NCBI RefSeq assembly: GCF_032452875.1
Contig: NW_026894292.1
Span: forward strand, 89,709-153,708
Direction: 5' to 3'
Length of the DNA stretch: 64,000 nt
Origin: Bos javanicus
Taxonomy: Eukaryota > Chordata > Mammalia > Artiodactyla > Bovidae
A program made the translations under genes and the position numbers. The first letter of the stretch is position 1; each line of letters begins with the position of its first letter. Below are positions 28,971 to 43,422 of the stretch, piece by piece. A model generated the notes under the pieces. The model was given only the letters and a program-made list of their open reading frames with translations. It was not told the DNA's origin and did no database searches.

Positions 28971-30350
28971 AGATCACGTGACTGAGCATGCACTGTTCAC
29001 GTGGCTGATCATACACTGATCGCGTGATGATCATGCACTGATCACTTGGATATCATGCACTGATCGCGTGGCTGATCATACACTGTTCACGCTGACCATG
29101 CACTGATCACGTGGCTGATCATACACTGCTCACGTAACTGATCATGCACTGATCGCGTGGCTATCATGCACTGATCGCGTGGCTGAACATGCACTGTTCA
29201 CGTGGCTGATCACACACCTGTCACGTGACATATCATGCACTGATCACGTGGCACTCATGCACTGATCACGTGGCTGATCATACTCTGCTCACGCTCATGC
29301 ACACATCACGTGGCTATCATGCATTTCTCACGTGGCTCGTCATGGAATGATCAGTAGCAACCATATACTGGTCACGTGACTGATCATGCACAGATCACGT
29401 AAATGATCATGCACTGTTCGCGTGACTGATCATGTACTGATCACGTGACTGATCATGCACTGATCACGCTATCATGCTCTGCTCACTGCTGATCATGCAC
29501 GATCCGTAGCAACCATGTACTGGTCACGACTGATCATGCACTGATCGTGGCTGATCCTGCACTGATCGCGTGGCTCATCATGCACTGATCACGTGGCTGA
29601 TGCACATGTATCACGTGACTGATCATGCACTGATCACGTGGCTATCATGCACTGATCACGTGGCTATCATGCACTGATCACGTGGCTATCATGCACTGAT
29701 CACGTGGCTGATCATACACTATCACGTGACTGATCATGCACTGATCACGTGTGATCATGCACTGATCACGTGGCTGATCATGCACTGATCACGTGGTATC
29801 ATACTGATCACGTGACTGATCATGCACTGATCACGAGTCTGATCATGCACTGATCGCGTGGCTGATCATGCACTGATCACGTGGCTGATCATGCCATGAT
29901 CACGCGGCTGATCATGCACTGGTCACATGACTGAGCATGCACTGATCGCGTGACTGATCATGCAGTGATCGCGTGGCTATCATGCACTACTCACGTGGCT
30001 GATCATGCAATGATCATGTAGCTACCATGTACAGGTCGCGTGAATGATCATACACCATCAGGTGACTGATCATGCACTGATCGCGTGGCTATCATGCACT
30101 GATCACGAGACTGATCATGCACTGTTCATGCGTCTATATCATGCACTGATCACATGACTGCCATGCACTGATCACGTGGATGATCACACTAATCACGTGA
30201 CAGATCATGCACTGATCACGTGGCTGATCGTGCGCTGATACCGTGACTGAGCATGGACTGATCACACGACTATCATGTAGTGATCACGTGACAATGGCGC
30301 TGATCATGTGACTGATCATGCTGATCATGTTGCTATCATACACTGATCAT
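28730..30350 (+). repeat. HOR unit 10 (1.6 kb, indel-rich)
   Basis: P (about 28971-29600) carries many small deletions (for example gatccgtagc, gatcgtggctg). M is short, and Q runs from about 29885 to the next block with further losses (gtgacaatggcg, where neighbours have gtgacttaatggcg). Confidence 0.85.
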
Positions 30351-30550
30351 GTGCCTCTGGAGGCAATAAACAAAGAGCTGAGTGACACGAATCAAACAGT
30401 CAGCAACAATAATCATGGAACTCAGGTGTGAGGAATCATGCTGCTCAGCTGGCAATAATCAAGCAGCTGACAGGCATTCAGGAATGCGTGCAGCTCAGCT
30501 GGCAATTGTCAAGCAGATGAGCAGACAGTAATCGCGCAGCTCAGCAGGCC
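30351..30550 (+). repeat. Diverged block, copy 11 (short form)
   Basis: 200 nt, the first short block in the window. About one 45-nt monomer pair is missing at the gcagctgacaggcattcagg junction. The caggcattcagga string is shared only with copy 15. Confidence 0.87.
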
Positions 30551-31513
30551 AGATCACGTGACTGAGCACACTGTTCACGTGGCTGATCATGCACTGATCA
30601 CGTGATGATCATGCACTGATCATGGCTATCATGCACTGATCACGTGGCTGATCATATGTCCATGATCTGATCATGCACTGATCACGGGCTGATCATGCAC
30701 TGATCACGTGGCTATCATGCACTGATCACGTGGCTGATCATGCACTGATCACGTGGCTATCATGCACTGATCACGTGACTGATCATGCACTGATCACGTG
30801 GCTATCATGCTCTGCTCGTGCTGATCATGCACTGATCACGTGGCACCATGCACTGATCACGTGACTGATCATGCACTGATCACGTAACTGATCATGCACT
30901 GATCACGTGGCTGATCATGCACTGATCACGTGGCTGATCATGCACTGATCACGTGACTGATCATGCACTGATCACGTGACTGATCATGCACTGATCATGG
31001 CTATCATCACTGATCACGTGGCTGATCATGCACTGATCACGTGGCTGGTCATGCACTGATCGCGTGGCTGATCATGCACTGATCACGTGACTGATCGCAC
31101 TGATCACGTGACTGATCATGCACTGATCACGTGGCTATCATGCACTGCTCACGTGGCTGATCATGCAATGATCATGTAGCTACCATGTACAGGTCACGTG
31201 AATGATCATACACCCATCAGGTGACTGATCATGCACTGATCGCGTGGCTATCATGCACTGATCACGAGACTGATCATGCACTGTTCGCGTCTATATCATG
31301 CACTGATCACATGACTGCCATGCACTGATCACGTGGATGATCATACACTAATCATGTGACAGATCATGCACTGATCACGTGGCTGATCATGCACTGATAC
31401 GTGACTGAGCATGGACTGATCACATGACTATCATGTAGTGATCACGTGGCTTAATGGCGCTGATCATGTGACTGATCATGCGCTGATCATGTTTGCTATC
31501 ATACACTGATCAT
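30351..31513 (+). repeat. HOR unit 11 (compact class, 1.16 kb)
   Basis: A short block is followed by a brief trace of P (to about 30660) and near-canonical monomers. The reduced Q starts at tgcactgctcacg near 31141 and lacks the cacgcagctaccatg marker. Confidence 0.85.
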
Positions 31514-31753
31514 GTGCCTCTGGAGGCAATAAACAAAGAGCTGAGTAGGCACGATCAAACAGTCAGCAGGCAATAATCATGGAACTCAGGTGTGAGGATC
31601 ATGCTGCTCAGCTGGCAATAATCAAGCAGCTGAGCAGGCAGGAATCGCAGCACAGCTGGCAATTGTCAAGCAGATGACAGGCAGGAATCGTGCAGCTCAG
31701 CTGGCAATTGTCAAGCAGATGAGCAGACAGTAATCACGCAGCTCAGCAGGCCC
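31514..31753 (+). repeat. Diverged block, copy 12 (full-length type)
   Basis: 240 nt. Single-base losses at gcacgatcaaac and gtgaggatc, and a two-base loss giving ggaatcgcagcac, all outside multiples of three. Confidence 0.88.
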
Positions 31754-34389
31754 AGATCACGTGACTGAGCATGCACTGTTCACGTGGCTGATCATACACT
31801 GATCACGTAATGATCATGCACTGATCACTTGGATATCATGCACTGATCACGTGGCTGATCATACACTGTTCGCGTGTCTGACCATGCACTGATCACGTGG
31901 CTGATCATACACTGATCGTGACTGATCATGCTGATCACGTGGCTGATCACACACTGTCACATGACTGATCATGCACTGATCACGTGGCACTCATGCACTG
32001 ATCACGTGGCTGATCATGCACTGATCACGTGGCTCATGCACTGATCGCGTGGCTATCATGCACTGCTCACGTGGCTGCGTCATGGAATGATCACGTAGCT
32101 ACCATATACTGATCACGTGACTGATCATGCACTGATCACGTAAATGATCATGCGCTGATCACGTGACTGATCATGCACTGATCGCGTGACTGATCATGCA
32201 CTGACCACGTGGCTATCATGCATGCTCACGTGGCTGATCATGCAGCGATCATAGCGCCATGTACTGGTCGTGACTGATCATGCACTGATCGTGTTGATCC
32301 TGCACTGATCACGTGGCTCATCATGCACTGATCACGTGGCTGCATATATACGTGACTGATCATGCACTGATCCGTGGCTGATCATGCACTGATCACGTGG
32401 CTGTCATGCACTGATCACGTGGATGCATGCACTGATCACGTGGCTGATCATGCGTATCACGTGACTGATCATGCTGATCACGTGGCTATCATGCACTGAT
32501 CGCGTGGCTGATCATGCACTGATCACGTGGCTGATCATGCACTGATCACGTAGCTACACTTCACGTACTGATCATGCTTCATGTACAATCGCGTAGTTGA
32601 TCATACATGATCGCGTGACTGATCATGCACTGATCGCGTGACTGATCATGCGCTGTCCGTGACTGATCATGCACTGATCACGTGGCTATCATGCACTGAT
32701 CACGGCTGATCATGCACTGATCACGTGGCTGATCATGCACTGATCACGTGGCTATCATGCGCTGATCACGTGACTGATCATGCACTGATCACGTGAGCTA
32801 TCATGCACTGATCACGTGGCTGATCATGCACTGATCACAGGTGATCATGCACTGATCACGTGGGTGATCATGCACTGATCACTTGGCTGATCATGCACTG
32901 ATCACGTGGCTGATCATGCACTGCTCACGTGGCTGATCATGCACCGATCACCTGGCTATCATACACTGGTCACGTAACTGATCATGCACCGATCACGTCG
33001 CTGATCATGCACTGATCACGTGGCTATCATGCACTGATCACGTGGCTGATCATACACTGTTCGCGTGACATATCATGCAGATCAATGACTCTCATGCACT
33101 GATCGCGTGGCTGATCATACTCTGCTCCATGCTCATGCACACATCACGTGGCTATCATGCACTGCTCACGTGGCTGATCATGGAATGATCACGTAGCAAC
33201 CATGCATAATCACGTGACTGATCATGCACAGATCACGTAAATGATCATGCACTGTTCACGTGGCTGATCATGTACTGATCACGTGACTGATCATGCAATG
33301 ATCACGTAGCTATCATGCTCTGATCACGTGGCTGATCATGCACTGGTCACGTGACTGATCATGCACTGCTCAGTCGTGGCTATCCTGCACTGATCACGTG
33401 GCTCATCATGCACTGATCACGTGGCTGATCATGTATCACGTGACTGATCATGCTGATCACGTGGCTATCATGCACTGATCACGTGGCTGTCATGCACTGA
33501 TCACGTGGCTGATCACGTATCACATGACTGAGCATGCACTGATCACGTGGCTGATCATGCACTGATCACGTGGCTATCATACTGATCACGTGGCTGATCA
33601 GGCACTGATCACGTGGCTATCATGTACTGGTCACGTGGCTGATCATGCACTGATCACGTAATTGATCATGCACTGATCACGTGGCTGATGCACTGATCAC
33701 GTGACTGATCATGCACTGATCACGTAGCTGATCATGCACTGATCACGTGGCTGATCATGCACTGATCACGTGGCTATCATGCACTGATCAGGCTGGACAT
33801 ACACTGATCACGTGCCTGGTCATGCACTGATCGCGTGGCTGATCATGCACTGATCACGTGACTGATCATGCACTGATCACGTGTCTGATCATGCACTGAT
33901 CACGTGGCTATCATGCACTGCTCACGTGGCTGATCATGCCATGATCACGCGGCTACCATGTACTGGTCACGACTGATCATGCACTGATCACGTGACTGAT
34001 CATGCACTGATCACGTGGCTATCATGAACTACTCACGTGGCTGATCATGCAATGATCATGTAGCTACCATGTACAGTCACGTGAATGATCATACACCCAT
34101 CAGGTGACTGATCATGCACTGATCACGTGGCTATCATGCACTGATCGAGACTGATCATGCACTGATCATATCATGCACTGATCACATGACTGCCGTGCAC
34201 TGATCACGTGGATGATCATGCACTAATCTTGTGACAGATCATGCACTGATCACGTGGCTGATCATGCACTGATACCGTGACTGAGCATGGACTGATCACG
34301 CGGCTATCATGTAGTGATCACGTGACTTAATGGCGCTGATCATGTGACTGATCATGCGCTGATCATGTTTGCTATCATACACTGATCAT
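31514..34389 (+). repeat. HOR unit 12 (2.9 kb, degraded)
   Basis: P (about 31754-32470) is followed by an indel-rich stretch at 32220-32660 (for example tagctacacttcacgtac near 32550). A second P-like segment lies near 33050-33520, and Q starts near 33910. It may be two units with one block lost. Confidence 0.8.
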
Positions 34390-34633
34390 GTGCCTCTGGA
34401 GGCAATAAACAAAGAGCTGAGTAGGCACGAATCAAACAGTCAGCAGGCAATAATCATGGAACTCAGGTGTGAGGAATCATGCTGCTCAGCTGGCAATAAT
34501 CAAGCAGCTGAGCAGGCAGGAATTACGCAGCACAGCTGGCAATTATCAAGCAGATGACAGGCAGGAATCGTGCAGCTCAGCCGGCAATTATCAAGCAGAT
34601 GAGCAGACGGTAATCACGCAGCTCAGCAGGCCC
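34390..34633 (+). repeat. Diverged block, copy 13 (full length)
   Basis: 244 nt with g-to-a changes giving caattatcaag in place of caattgtcaag in two adjacent subunits, and cagccggc. Confidence 0.9.
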
Positions 34634-36326
34634 AGATCGCGTGACTGAGCATGCACTGTTCGCGTGGCTGATCATACACTGATCGCGTGATGATCATGCA
34701 CTGATCACTTGGATATCATGCACTGATCACGTGGCTGATCATACACTGTTCACGTGTCTGACCATGCACTGATCACGTGGCTGATCATGCACTGCGTAAC
34801 TGATCATGCACTGATCACGTGGCTATCATGCACTGATCACGTGGCTGAACATGCACTGTTCACGTGGCTGATCACACACCTGTCACGTGACATATCATGC
34901 ACTGATCACGTGGCACTCATGCACTGATCACGTGGCTGATCATACTCTGCTCACGTAACTCATGCACACATCACATGGCTATCGTGCACCTCACGTGGCT
35001 CGTCATGGAATGATCACACTACCATATACTGGTCGCGTGACTGATCATGCAGATCACGTAAGTGATCATGCACTGTTCACGTGACTGATCATGTACTGAT
35101 CACGTGACTGATCATGCACTGACCACGTGGCTATCATGCTCTGCTCACGTGGCTGATCATGCAACGATCATAGTAACCATGTACTGGTCACGTGACTGAT
35201 CATGCACTGATCGTAATTGATCCTGCACTGATCACGTGGCTCATCATGCACTGATCACGTGGCTGATCACATGTATCACGTGACTGATCATGCACTGATC
35301 ACGTGGCTCTCATGCACTGATCACGTGGCTGTCATGCACTGATCACGTGATATCATGCACTGATCACGTGACTGATCATGCACTGATCACGTGACTGATC
35401 ATGCACTGATCACGTGGCTATCATGCACTGATCACGTGGCTGATCATGCACTGATCACGTGGCTGATCATGCACTGATCCGTGGCTGATCATGCACTTAT
35501 CGCGTGTGATCTGACCACTGATCACGTGAGCTGATCATGCACTGATCACGTGGCTATCATGCACTGATCATGTGACTGATCATGCACTGATCACGTAACT
35601 ATCATGCACTGATCACGTGACTGATCATGCACTGATCGTGTTGATCATGCACTGATCACGTGGCTGATCGCATGATCATGGCACAATCGCACTGATCACG
35701 TGGCTATCATGCACTGATCACTTGGCTGGACATACACTGATCACGTGCCTGGTCATGCACTGATCGCGTGGCTGATCATGCACTGATCACGTGACTGATC
35801 ATGCACTGATCTCGTGTCTGATCATGCACTGATCACGTGGCTATCATGCACTGCTCACGTGGCTGATCATGCCATGATCAGCAGCTACCATGTACTGGTC
35901 ACATGACTGATCATGCACTGATCACGTGACTGATCATGCAGTGATCGCGTGGCTATCATGAACTACTCACGTGGCTGATCATGCAATGATCATGTGCTAC
36001 CATGTACAGTCACGTGAATGATCATACACCCATCAGGTGACTGATCATGCACTGATCACGTGGCTATCATGCACTGATCACGAGACTGATCATGCACTGT
36101 TCACGTCTATCATGCACTGATCATGACTGCCCGTGCACTGATCACGTGGATGATCATACACTAATCTTGTGACAGATCATGCACTGATCACGTGGCTGAT
36201 CATGCACTGATCCGTGACTGAGCATGGACTGATCACATGACTATCATGTAGTGATCACGTGACTTAATGGCGCTGATCATGTGACTGATCATGCGCTGAT
36301 CATGTTTGCTATCATACACTGATCAT
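34390..36326 (+). repeat. HOR unit 13 (1.9 kb)
   Basis: Block and P (about 34634-35370), then a middle with a damaged patch at 35480-35700 (gcgtgtgatctgaccactg). Q runs from about 35840. Length is typical of the long class despite local deletions. Confidence 0.87.
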
Positions 36327-36566
36327 GTGCCTCTGGAGACAATAAACAAAGAGCTGAGTAGGCACGAATCAAACAGTCAGCAGGCAATAATCATGGAACA
36401 CAGGTGTGAGGAATCATGCTGCTCAGCTGGCAATAATCAGCTGAGCAGGCAGGAATTACGCAGCACAGCTGGCAATTATCAAGCAGATGACAGGCAGGAA
36501 TCGTGCAGCTCAGCTGGCAATTGTCAAGCAGATGAGCAGACAGTAATCACGCGGCTCAGCAGGCCC
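36327..36566 (+). repeat. Diverged block, copy 14 (full-length type)
   Basis: 240 nt; variants ggagacaataaac, ggaacacagg (shared with copies 15, 20, 21 and 24) and a four-base loss giving aataatcagctgagc. Confidence 0.88.
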
Positions 36567-37059
36567 AGATCACGTGACTGAGCATGCACTGTTCACGTGG
36601 CTGATCATACACTGATCGCGTGATGATCATGCACTGATCGCTTGGATATCATGCACTGATCGCGTGGCTGATCATACACTGTTCGCGTGTCTGACCATGC
36701 ACTGATCACGTGGCTGATCATGCACTGATCACGTGGCTGATCATGCACTGCTCACGTAACTGATCATGCACTGATCGCGTGGCTATCATGCACTGATCAC
36801 GTGGCTGAACATGCACTGTTCACGTGGCTGATCACACCTGTCATGGCACATCATCATGCACTGATCACGTGGCACTCATGCACTGATCACGTGGCTGATC
36901 ATACTCTGCTCACGTAACTCATGCACACATCACGTGGCTATCATGCACTGCTCGCGTGGCTGTCATGCATGATCACGTGGCAACCATATACTGTCACGTG
37001 ACTGATCATGCACTGATCACGTAACTGATCATGCACTGATCACGTGACTGATCATGCTG

Positions 37060-37095
37060 ATCACGTGACGATGTACGCACGTGACATCGACAATC
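37060..37095. other. Non-satellite-like island in unit 14
   Basis: A patch reading gacgatgtacgcacg then tgacatcgacaatcatg replaces about two monomers where module P should continue. No HOR copy has the same text. Confidence 0.45.
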
Positions 37096-38004
37096 ATGCA
37101 CTGATCGCGTGGCTCATCATGCACTGATCACGTGGCTGATCATGCACTGATCACGTGACTGATCATGCACTGATCACGTGGCTGATCATGCACTGATCAC
37201 GTGGCTGATCATGCACTGATCACGTGGCTATCATGCACTGATCATGTGGCTGATCATGCACTGATCACGTGACTGATCATGCACTGATCACGTGGCTGAT
37301 CATGCACTGATCACGTGGCTATCATGCACTGATCACGTGGCTGATCATGCACTGATCACGTAGCTATCATGTACTGTCACGTGACTGATCATGCACTGAT
37401 CACGTGGCTGATCATGCACTGATCATGTGCTGATCATGCACTGATCACGTGGCTGATCATGCACTGATCGCATGACTGATCATGCACTGATCACGTGACT
37501 GATCATGCACTGATCACGTGGCTATCATGCACTGCTCACGTGGCTGATCATGCCATGATCGCGCCTACCATGTACTGGTCACATGACTGATCATGCACTG
37601 ATCACGACTGATCATGCACTGATCACGTGGCTATCATGCACCTCACGTGGCTGATCATGCAATGATCGTATGGCTACCATGTACAGTCACGTGAATGATC
37701 ATACACCCATCAGTGACTGATCATGCACTGATCACGTGGCTATCATGCACTGATCAGACTGATCATGCACTGTTCACGTCTATATCATGCACTGATCACA
37801 TGACTGCCCGTGCACTGATCACGTGGATGATCATACACTAATCTTGTGACAGATCATGCACTGATCACGTGGCTGATCATGCACTGATCACGTGACTGAG
37901 CATGGACTGATCACGTGACTATCATGTAGTGATCACGTGACTTAATGGCGCTGATCATGTGACTGATCATGCGCTGATCATGTTTGCTATCATACACTGA
38001 TCAT

Positions 38005-38199
38005 GTGCCTCTGGAGGCAATAAACAAAGAGCTGAGTAGGCACGAATCAAACAGTCAGCAGGCAATAATCATGGAACACAGGTGTGAGAATCATGCTGCT
38101 CAGCTGGCAATCGGCTTGGCAGGCATTCAGGATAAGTGCAGCTCAGCTGGCAATTATCAAGCAGATGACAGGCAGATAATCACGCAGCTCAGCAGGCCC
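38005..38199 (+). repeat. Diverged block, copy 15 (short form)
   Basis: 195 nt. The inner subunits are replaced by a unique junction (ctggcaatcggcttggcagg) followed by the caggcattcagga string also seen in copy 11. The last subunits read aattatcaag as in copies 13 and 14. Confidence 0.86.
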
Positions 38200-39176
38200 A
38201 GATCACGACTGAGCATGCACTGTTCGCGTGGCTGATCATACACTGATCGCGTGATGATCATGCACTGATCACGTGGATATCATGCACTGATCACGTGGCT
38301 GATCATACACTGTTCACGTGTCTGATCATTCACTGATCACGTGGCTGATCATGCACTGATCGCGTGGCTATCATGCACTGATCACGTGGCTGATCATGCA
38401 CTGATCACGTGGCTATCATGCACTGATCACGTGACTGATCATGCACTGATCACGTGGCTGATCATGCACTGATCACGTGGCTGATCATGCACTGATCACG
38501 TAGCTATCATGCACTGATCACGTGGCTGATCATGCACTGATCACGTAACTGATCATGCACTGATCACGTGGCTGATCATGCACTGATCACGTGCTGATCA
38601 TGCACTGATCACGTGACTGATCATGCACTGATCACGTGACTGATCATGCTGATCACGTGGCTGATCATGCACTGATCACGTGGCTGATCATGCACTGATC
38701 ACGTGGCTGATCATGCACTGATCACGTGGCTGATCATGCACTGATCACGTGACTGATCATGCACTGATCACGTGACTGATCATGCACTGATCACGTGGCT
38801 ATCATGCACTGCTCACGTGGCTGATCATGCATGATCACGTAGCTACCATGTACAGGTCACGTGAATGATCATACACCCATCAGGTGACTGATCATGCACT
38901 GATCGCGTGGCTATCATGCACTGATCACGAGACTGATCATGCACTGTTCACGTCTATATCATGCACTGATCACATGACTGCCCGTGCACTGATCACGTGG
39001 ATGATCATACACTAATCTTGTGACAGATCATGCACTGATCACGTGGCTGATCATGCACTGATACCGTGACTGAGCATGGACTGATCACGTGACTATCATG
39101 TAGTGATCACGTGACTTAATGGCGCTGATCATGTGACTGATCATGCTGATCATGTTTGCTATCATACACTGATCAT
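38005..39176 (+). repeat. HOR unit 15 (compact class, 1.17 kb)
   Basis: Short block, about 130 nt of P markers, then near-canonical monomers. The reduced Q from about 38810 lacks the same first part as the Q of unit 11, so the two look like one subtype. Confidence 0.86.
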
Positions 39177-39414
39177 GTGCCTCTGGAGGCAATAAACAAA
39201 GAGCTGAGTAGGCACGAATCAAACAGTCAGCAGGCAATAATCATGGAACTCAGGTGTGAGGAATCATGCTGCTCAGCTGGCAATAATCAAGCAGCTGAGC
39301 AGGCAGGAATTACGCAGGCTGGCAATTGTCAAGCAGATGACAGGCAGGAATTGCAGCTCAGCTGGCAATTGTCAAGCAGATGAGCAGACAGTAATCACGC
39401 AGCTCAGCAGGCCC
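39177..39414 (+). repeat. Diverged block, copy 16 (full-length type)
   Basis: 238 nt; four bases missing at cgcaggctggcaa, a deletion shared with copy 27, and two bases missing at ggaattgcagctc. Confidence 0.88.
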
Positions 39415-41491
39415 TGATCACGTGACTGAGCATGCACTGTTCACGTGGCTGATCATACACTGATCGCGTGATGATCATGTACTGATCACTTGATATCATG
39501 CACTGATCACGTGGCTGATCACACTGTTCACGTGTCTGCCATGCACTGATCACGTGGCTGATCATCACTCTCACGTGGCTGATCATGCACTGATCACGTG
39601 GCTTGATCACACACTGTCACGTGACATATCATGCACTGATCACGTGGCACTCATGCACTGATCACGTGGCTGATCATACTCTGCTCACGTCATGCATCCA
39701 CGTGGCTATCATGCACTGCACGTGGCTGGTCATGGAATGATCATAGCTACCATATACTGGTCACGTGACTGATCATGCAAAGATCACGTAAATGATCATG
39801 CACTGTTCACGTGACTGATCATGTACTGATCACGTGACTGATCATGCACTGACCACGTGGCTATCATGCTCTGCTCACGTGGCTGATCATGCACGATCAC
39901 GTAGCAACCATGCTGGTCACGTGACTGATCATGCACTGATCACGTAATTGATCATGCACTGATCCGCGTGGCTCATCATGCACTGATCACGTGGCTGATC
40001 ACATGTATCACGTGACTGATCATGCACTGATCACGTGGCTCTCATGCACTGATCGCGTGGCTGTCATGCACTGATCACGTGGATATCATGCACTGATCAT
40101 GTGGCTGATCACTGCGTATCACATGACTGATCATGCACTGATCACGTGGCTATCATGCACTGATCACGTGGCTATCATGCACTGATCACGTGGCTGATCA
40201 TGCAATGATCACGTAGCTACCATGTACTGGTCGCGTGACTGATCATGCACTGATCACGTAATTGATCATGCACTGATCATGTGGCTGATCATGCACTGAT
40301 CACGTGGCTGATCATGCACTGATCACATAACTGATCATGCACTGATCACGTGACTGATCATGCACTGATCACGTGGCTATCATGCACTGATCATGGCTGA
40401 TCATGCACTGATCACGTGCCTGATCATGCACTGATCACGTGCTGCATGCACTGATCACGTGTTGATCATGCACTGATCGTGGCTGATCATGCACTGATCG
40501 CGTGGCTGATCATGCACTGATCACGTGGCTGATCATGCACTGATCACGTGACTGATCATGCACTGATCACGTGGCTGATCATGCACTGATCATGGCGATC
40601 ACATGCACTGATCACGTGGCTGATCACACTGATCACGTGACTGATCATGCACTGATCACGTGGCTATCATGCACTGATCACGTGGCTGATCATGCACTGA
40701 TCACGTGGCTATCATGCACTGATCATGGCTGATCATTTACGTATCACGTGACTGATCATGCACTGATCACGTGGCTGATCATGCACTGATCGCGTGGCTG
40801 ATCATGCACTGATCACGTGGCTGATCAGCACTGATCATGCTTCATGCACTGATCACGTGACTGATCATGCACTGATCACGTGGCTGATCATGCACTGATC
40901 ACGTGGCTGATCATGCACTGATCACGTGGCTGATCATGCACTGATCACGAGACTGATCATGCACTGATCACGTGATCTGATCATGCACTGATCACGTGGC
41001 TATCATGCACTGATCACGTGGCTGATCATGCCATGATCACGCAGCTACCATGTACTGGTCACATGACTGATCATGCACTGATCACGTGACTGATCATGCA
41101 GTGATCACGTGGCTATCATGAACTACTCACGTGGCTGATCATGCAATGATCATGTAGCTACCATGTACAGGTCACGTGAATGATCATGCACCCATCAGGT
41201 GACTGATCATGCACTGATCACGTGGCTATCATGCACTGATCACGTACTGATCATGCACTGTTCACGTCTATATCATGCACTGATCACATGACTGCCCGTG
41301 CACTGATCGCGTGGATGATCATACACTAATCTTGTGACAGATCATGCACTGATCACGTGGCTGATCATGCACTGATACGTGACTGAGCATGGACTGATCA
41401 CATGACTATCATGTAGTGATCACGTGACTTAATGGCGCTGATCATGTGACTGATCATGCGCTGATCATGTTTGCTATCATACACTGATCAT
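39177..41491 (+). repeat. HOR unit 16 (2.3 kb)
   Basis: P (about 39415-40130, with several short deletions), an extended middle with small gaps near 40430-40860 (for example gatcatgcttcatgc), and Q from about 41020. Confidence 0.86.
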
Positions 41492-41690
41492 GTGCCTCTG
41501 GAGGCAATAAACAAAGAGCTGAGTAGGCACGAATCAAACAGTCAGCAGGCAATAATCATGGAACTCAGGTGTGAGGAATCATGCTGCTCAGCTGGCAATA
41601 ATCAAGCAGCTGAGCAGGCAGGAATCGTGCAGCTCAGCTGGCAATTGTCAAGCAGATGAGCAGACAGTAATCACGCAGCTCAGCGGGCCC
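41492..41690 (+). repeat. Diverged block, copy 17 (short form)
   Basis: 199 nt. Subunits 7 and 8 (gaattacgcag... and ttgtcaagcagatgacagg) are cleanly absent, joining gagcaggcag directly to gaatcgtgcagc. One of three short blocks that head a long HOR. Confidence 0.89.
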
Positions 41691-43180
41691 AGATCACGTG
41701 ACTGAGCATGCACTGTTCACGTGGCTGATCATACACTGATCACGTGATTGATCATGCACTGATCACTTGGATATCATGCACTGATCACGTGGCTGATCAT
41801 ACACTGTTCACGTGTCTGACCATGCACTGATCACGTGGCTGATCATACACTGCTCACGTAACTGATCATGCACTGATCACGTGGCTATCATGCACTGATC
41901 GCGTGGCTGAACATGCACTGTTCACGTGGCTGATCACACTGTCACGTGACATATCATGCACTGATCACGTGGCACTCATGCACTGATCACGTGGCTGATC
42001 ATACTCTGCTCACGTAACTCATGCACACATCGTGGCTATCATGCACTGCTCACGTGGCTCGTCATGGAATGATCACGTAGCTACCATATACTGGTCACGT
42101 GACTGATCATGCACTGATCACGTAAATGATCATGCACTGTTCACGTGACTGATCATGTACTGATCACGTGACTGATCATGCACTGATCACGTGGCTATCA
42201 TGCACTGCTCACGTGGCTGATCATGCTGATCACGTGCAACCATGTACTGGTCACGTGACTGATCATGCACTGATCACGTTGATCATGCACTGATCACGTG
42301 GCTCATCATGCACTGATCACGTGGCTGATCACACATGTATCACGTGACTGATCATGCACTGATCACGTGCTCTCATGCACTGATCACGTGGCTGTCATGC
42401 ACTGATCACGTGGATATCATGCACTGATCACGTGGCTGATCACACGTATCACATGACTGATCATGCACTGATCACGTGCTATCATGCACTGATCACGTGG
42501 CTGATCATGCACTGATCACGTGGCTGATCATGCACTGATCACGTGAGCTACCATGTACTGGTCACGTGACTGATCATGCACTGATCGCGTAATTGATCAT
42601 GCACTGATCACGTGGCTGATCATGCACTGATCACGTGGCTGATCATGCACTGATCACGTGACTGATCATGCACTGATCACGTGACTGATCATGCACTGAT
42701 CACGTGGCTATCATGCACTGATCACGTGGCTGATCATGCAGATCACGCAGCGCACTCATGACTGATCATGCACTGATCACGTGACTGATCATGCACTGAT
42801 CACGTGGCTATCATGCACCTCACGTGGCTGATCATGCAATGATCCTACCATGTACAGGTCACGTGAATGATCATACACCCATCAGGTGACTGATCATGCA
42901 CTGATCACGTGGCTATCATGCACTGATCACGAGACTGATCATGCACTGATCACGTCTATATCATGCACTGATCACATGACTGCCCATGCACTGATCACGT
43001 GGATGATCATACACTAATCATGTGACAGATCATGCACTGATCACGTGGCTGATCATGCACTGATACCGTGACTGAGCATGGACTGATCACATGACTATCA
43101 TGTAGTGATCACGTGACTTAATGGCGCTGATCATGTGACTGATCATGCGCTGATCATGTTTGCTATCATACACTGATCAT
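41492..43180 (+). repeat. HOR unit 17 (1.7 kb)
   Basis: Short block but a full P (about 41691-42450). Q begins near 42740 with two deletions (cacgcagcgcactc, gatcctaccatg). Confidence 0.87.
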
Positions 43181-43422
43181 GTGCCTCTGGAGGCAATAAA
43201 CAAAGAGCTGAGTAGGCACGAATCAAACAGTCAGCAGGCAATAATCATGGAACTCAGGTGTGAGGAATCATGCTGCTCAGCTGGCAATAATCAAGCAGCT
43301 GAGCAGGCAGGAATCGCAGCACAGCTGGCAATTGTCAAGCAGATGACAGGCAGGAATCGTGCAGCTCAGCTGGCAATTGTCAAGCAGATGAGCAGACAGT
43401 AATCACGCAGCTCAGCAGGCCC
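43181..43422 (+). repeat. Diverged block, copy 18 (full-length type)
   Basis: 242 nt, with the two-base loss ggaatcgcagcac also found in copies 12 and 25. Confidence 0.9.

Larger units (their letters stand above)
36327..38004 (+). repeat. HOR unit 14 (1.7 kb)
   Basis: P begins normally but carries an extra canonical monomer pair near 36710. It breaks down at about 37060-37095 into sequence that barely resembles the satellite. Canonical monomers follow, and Q starts near 37525. Confidence 0.85.

Noticed and set aside
39404..39610. Minus-strand open frame of 68 codons
   Set aside because: It reads the reverse complement of module P across small deletions. The equivalent region of other HORs is not open, so it is chance.
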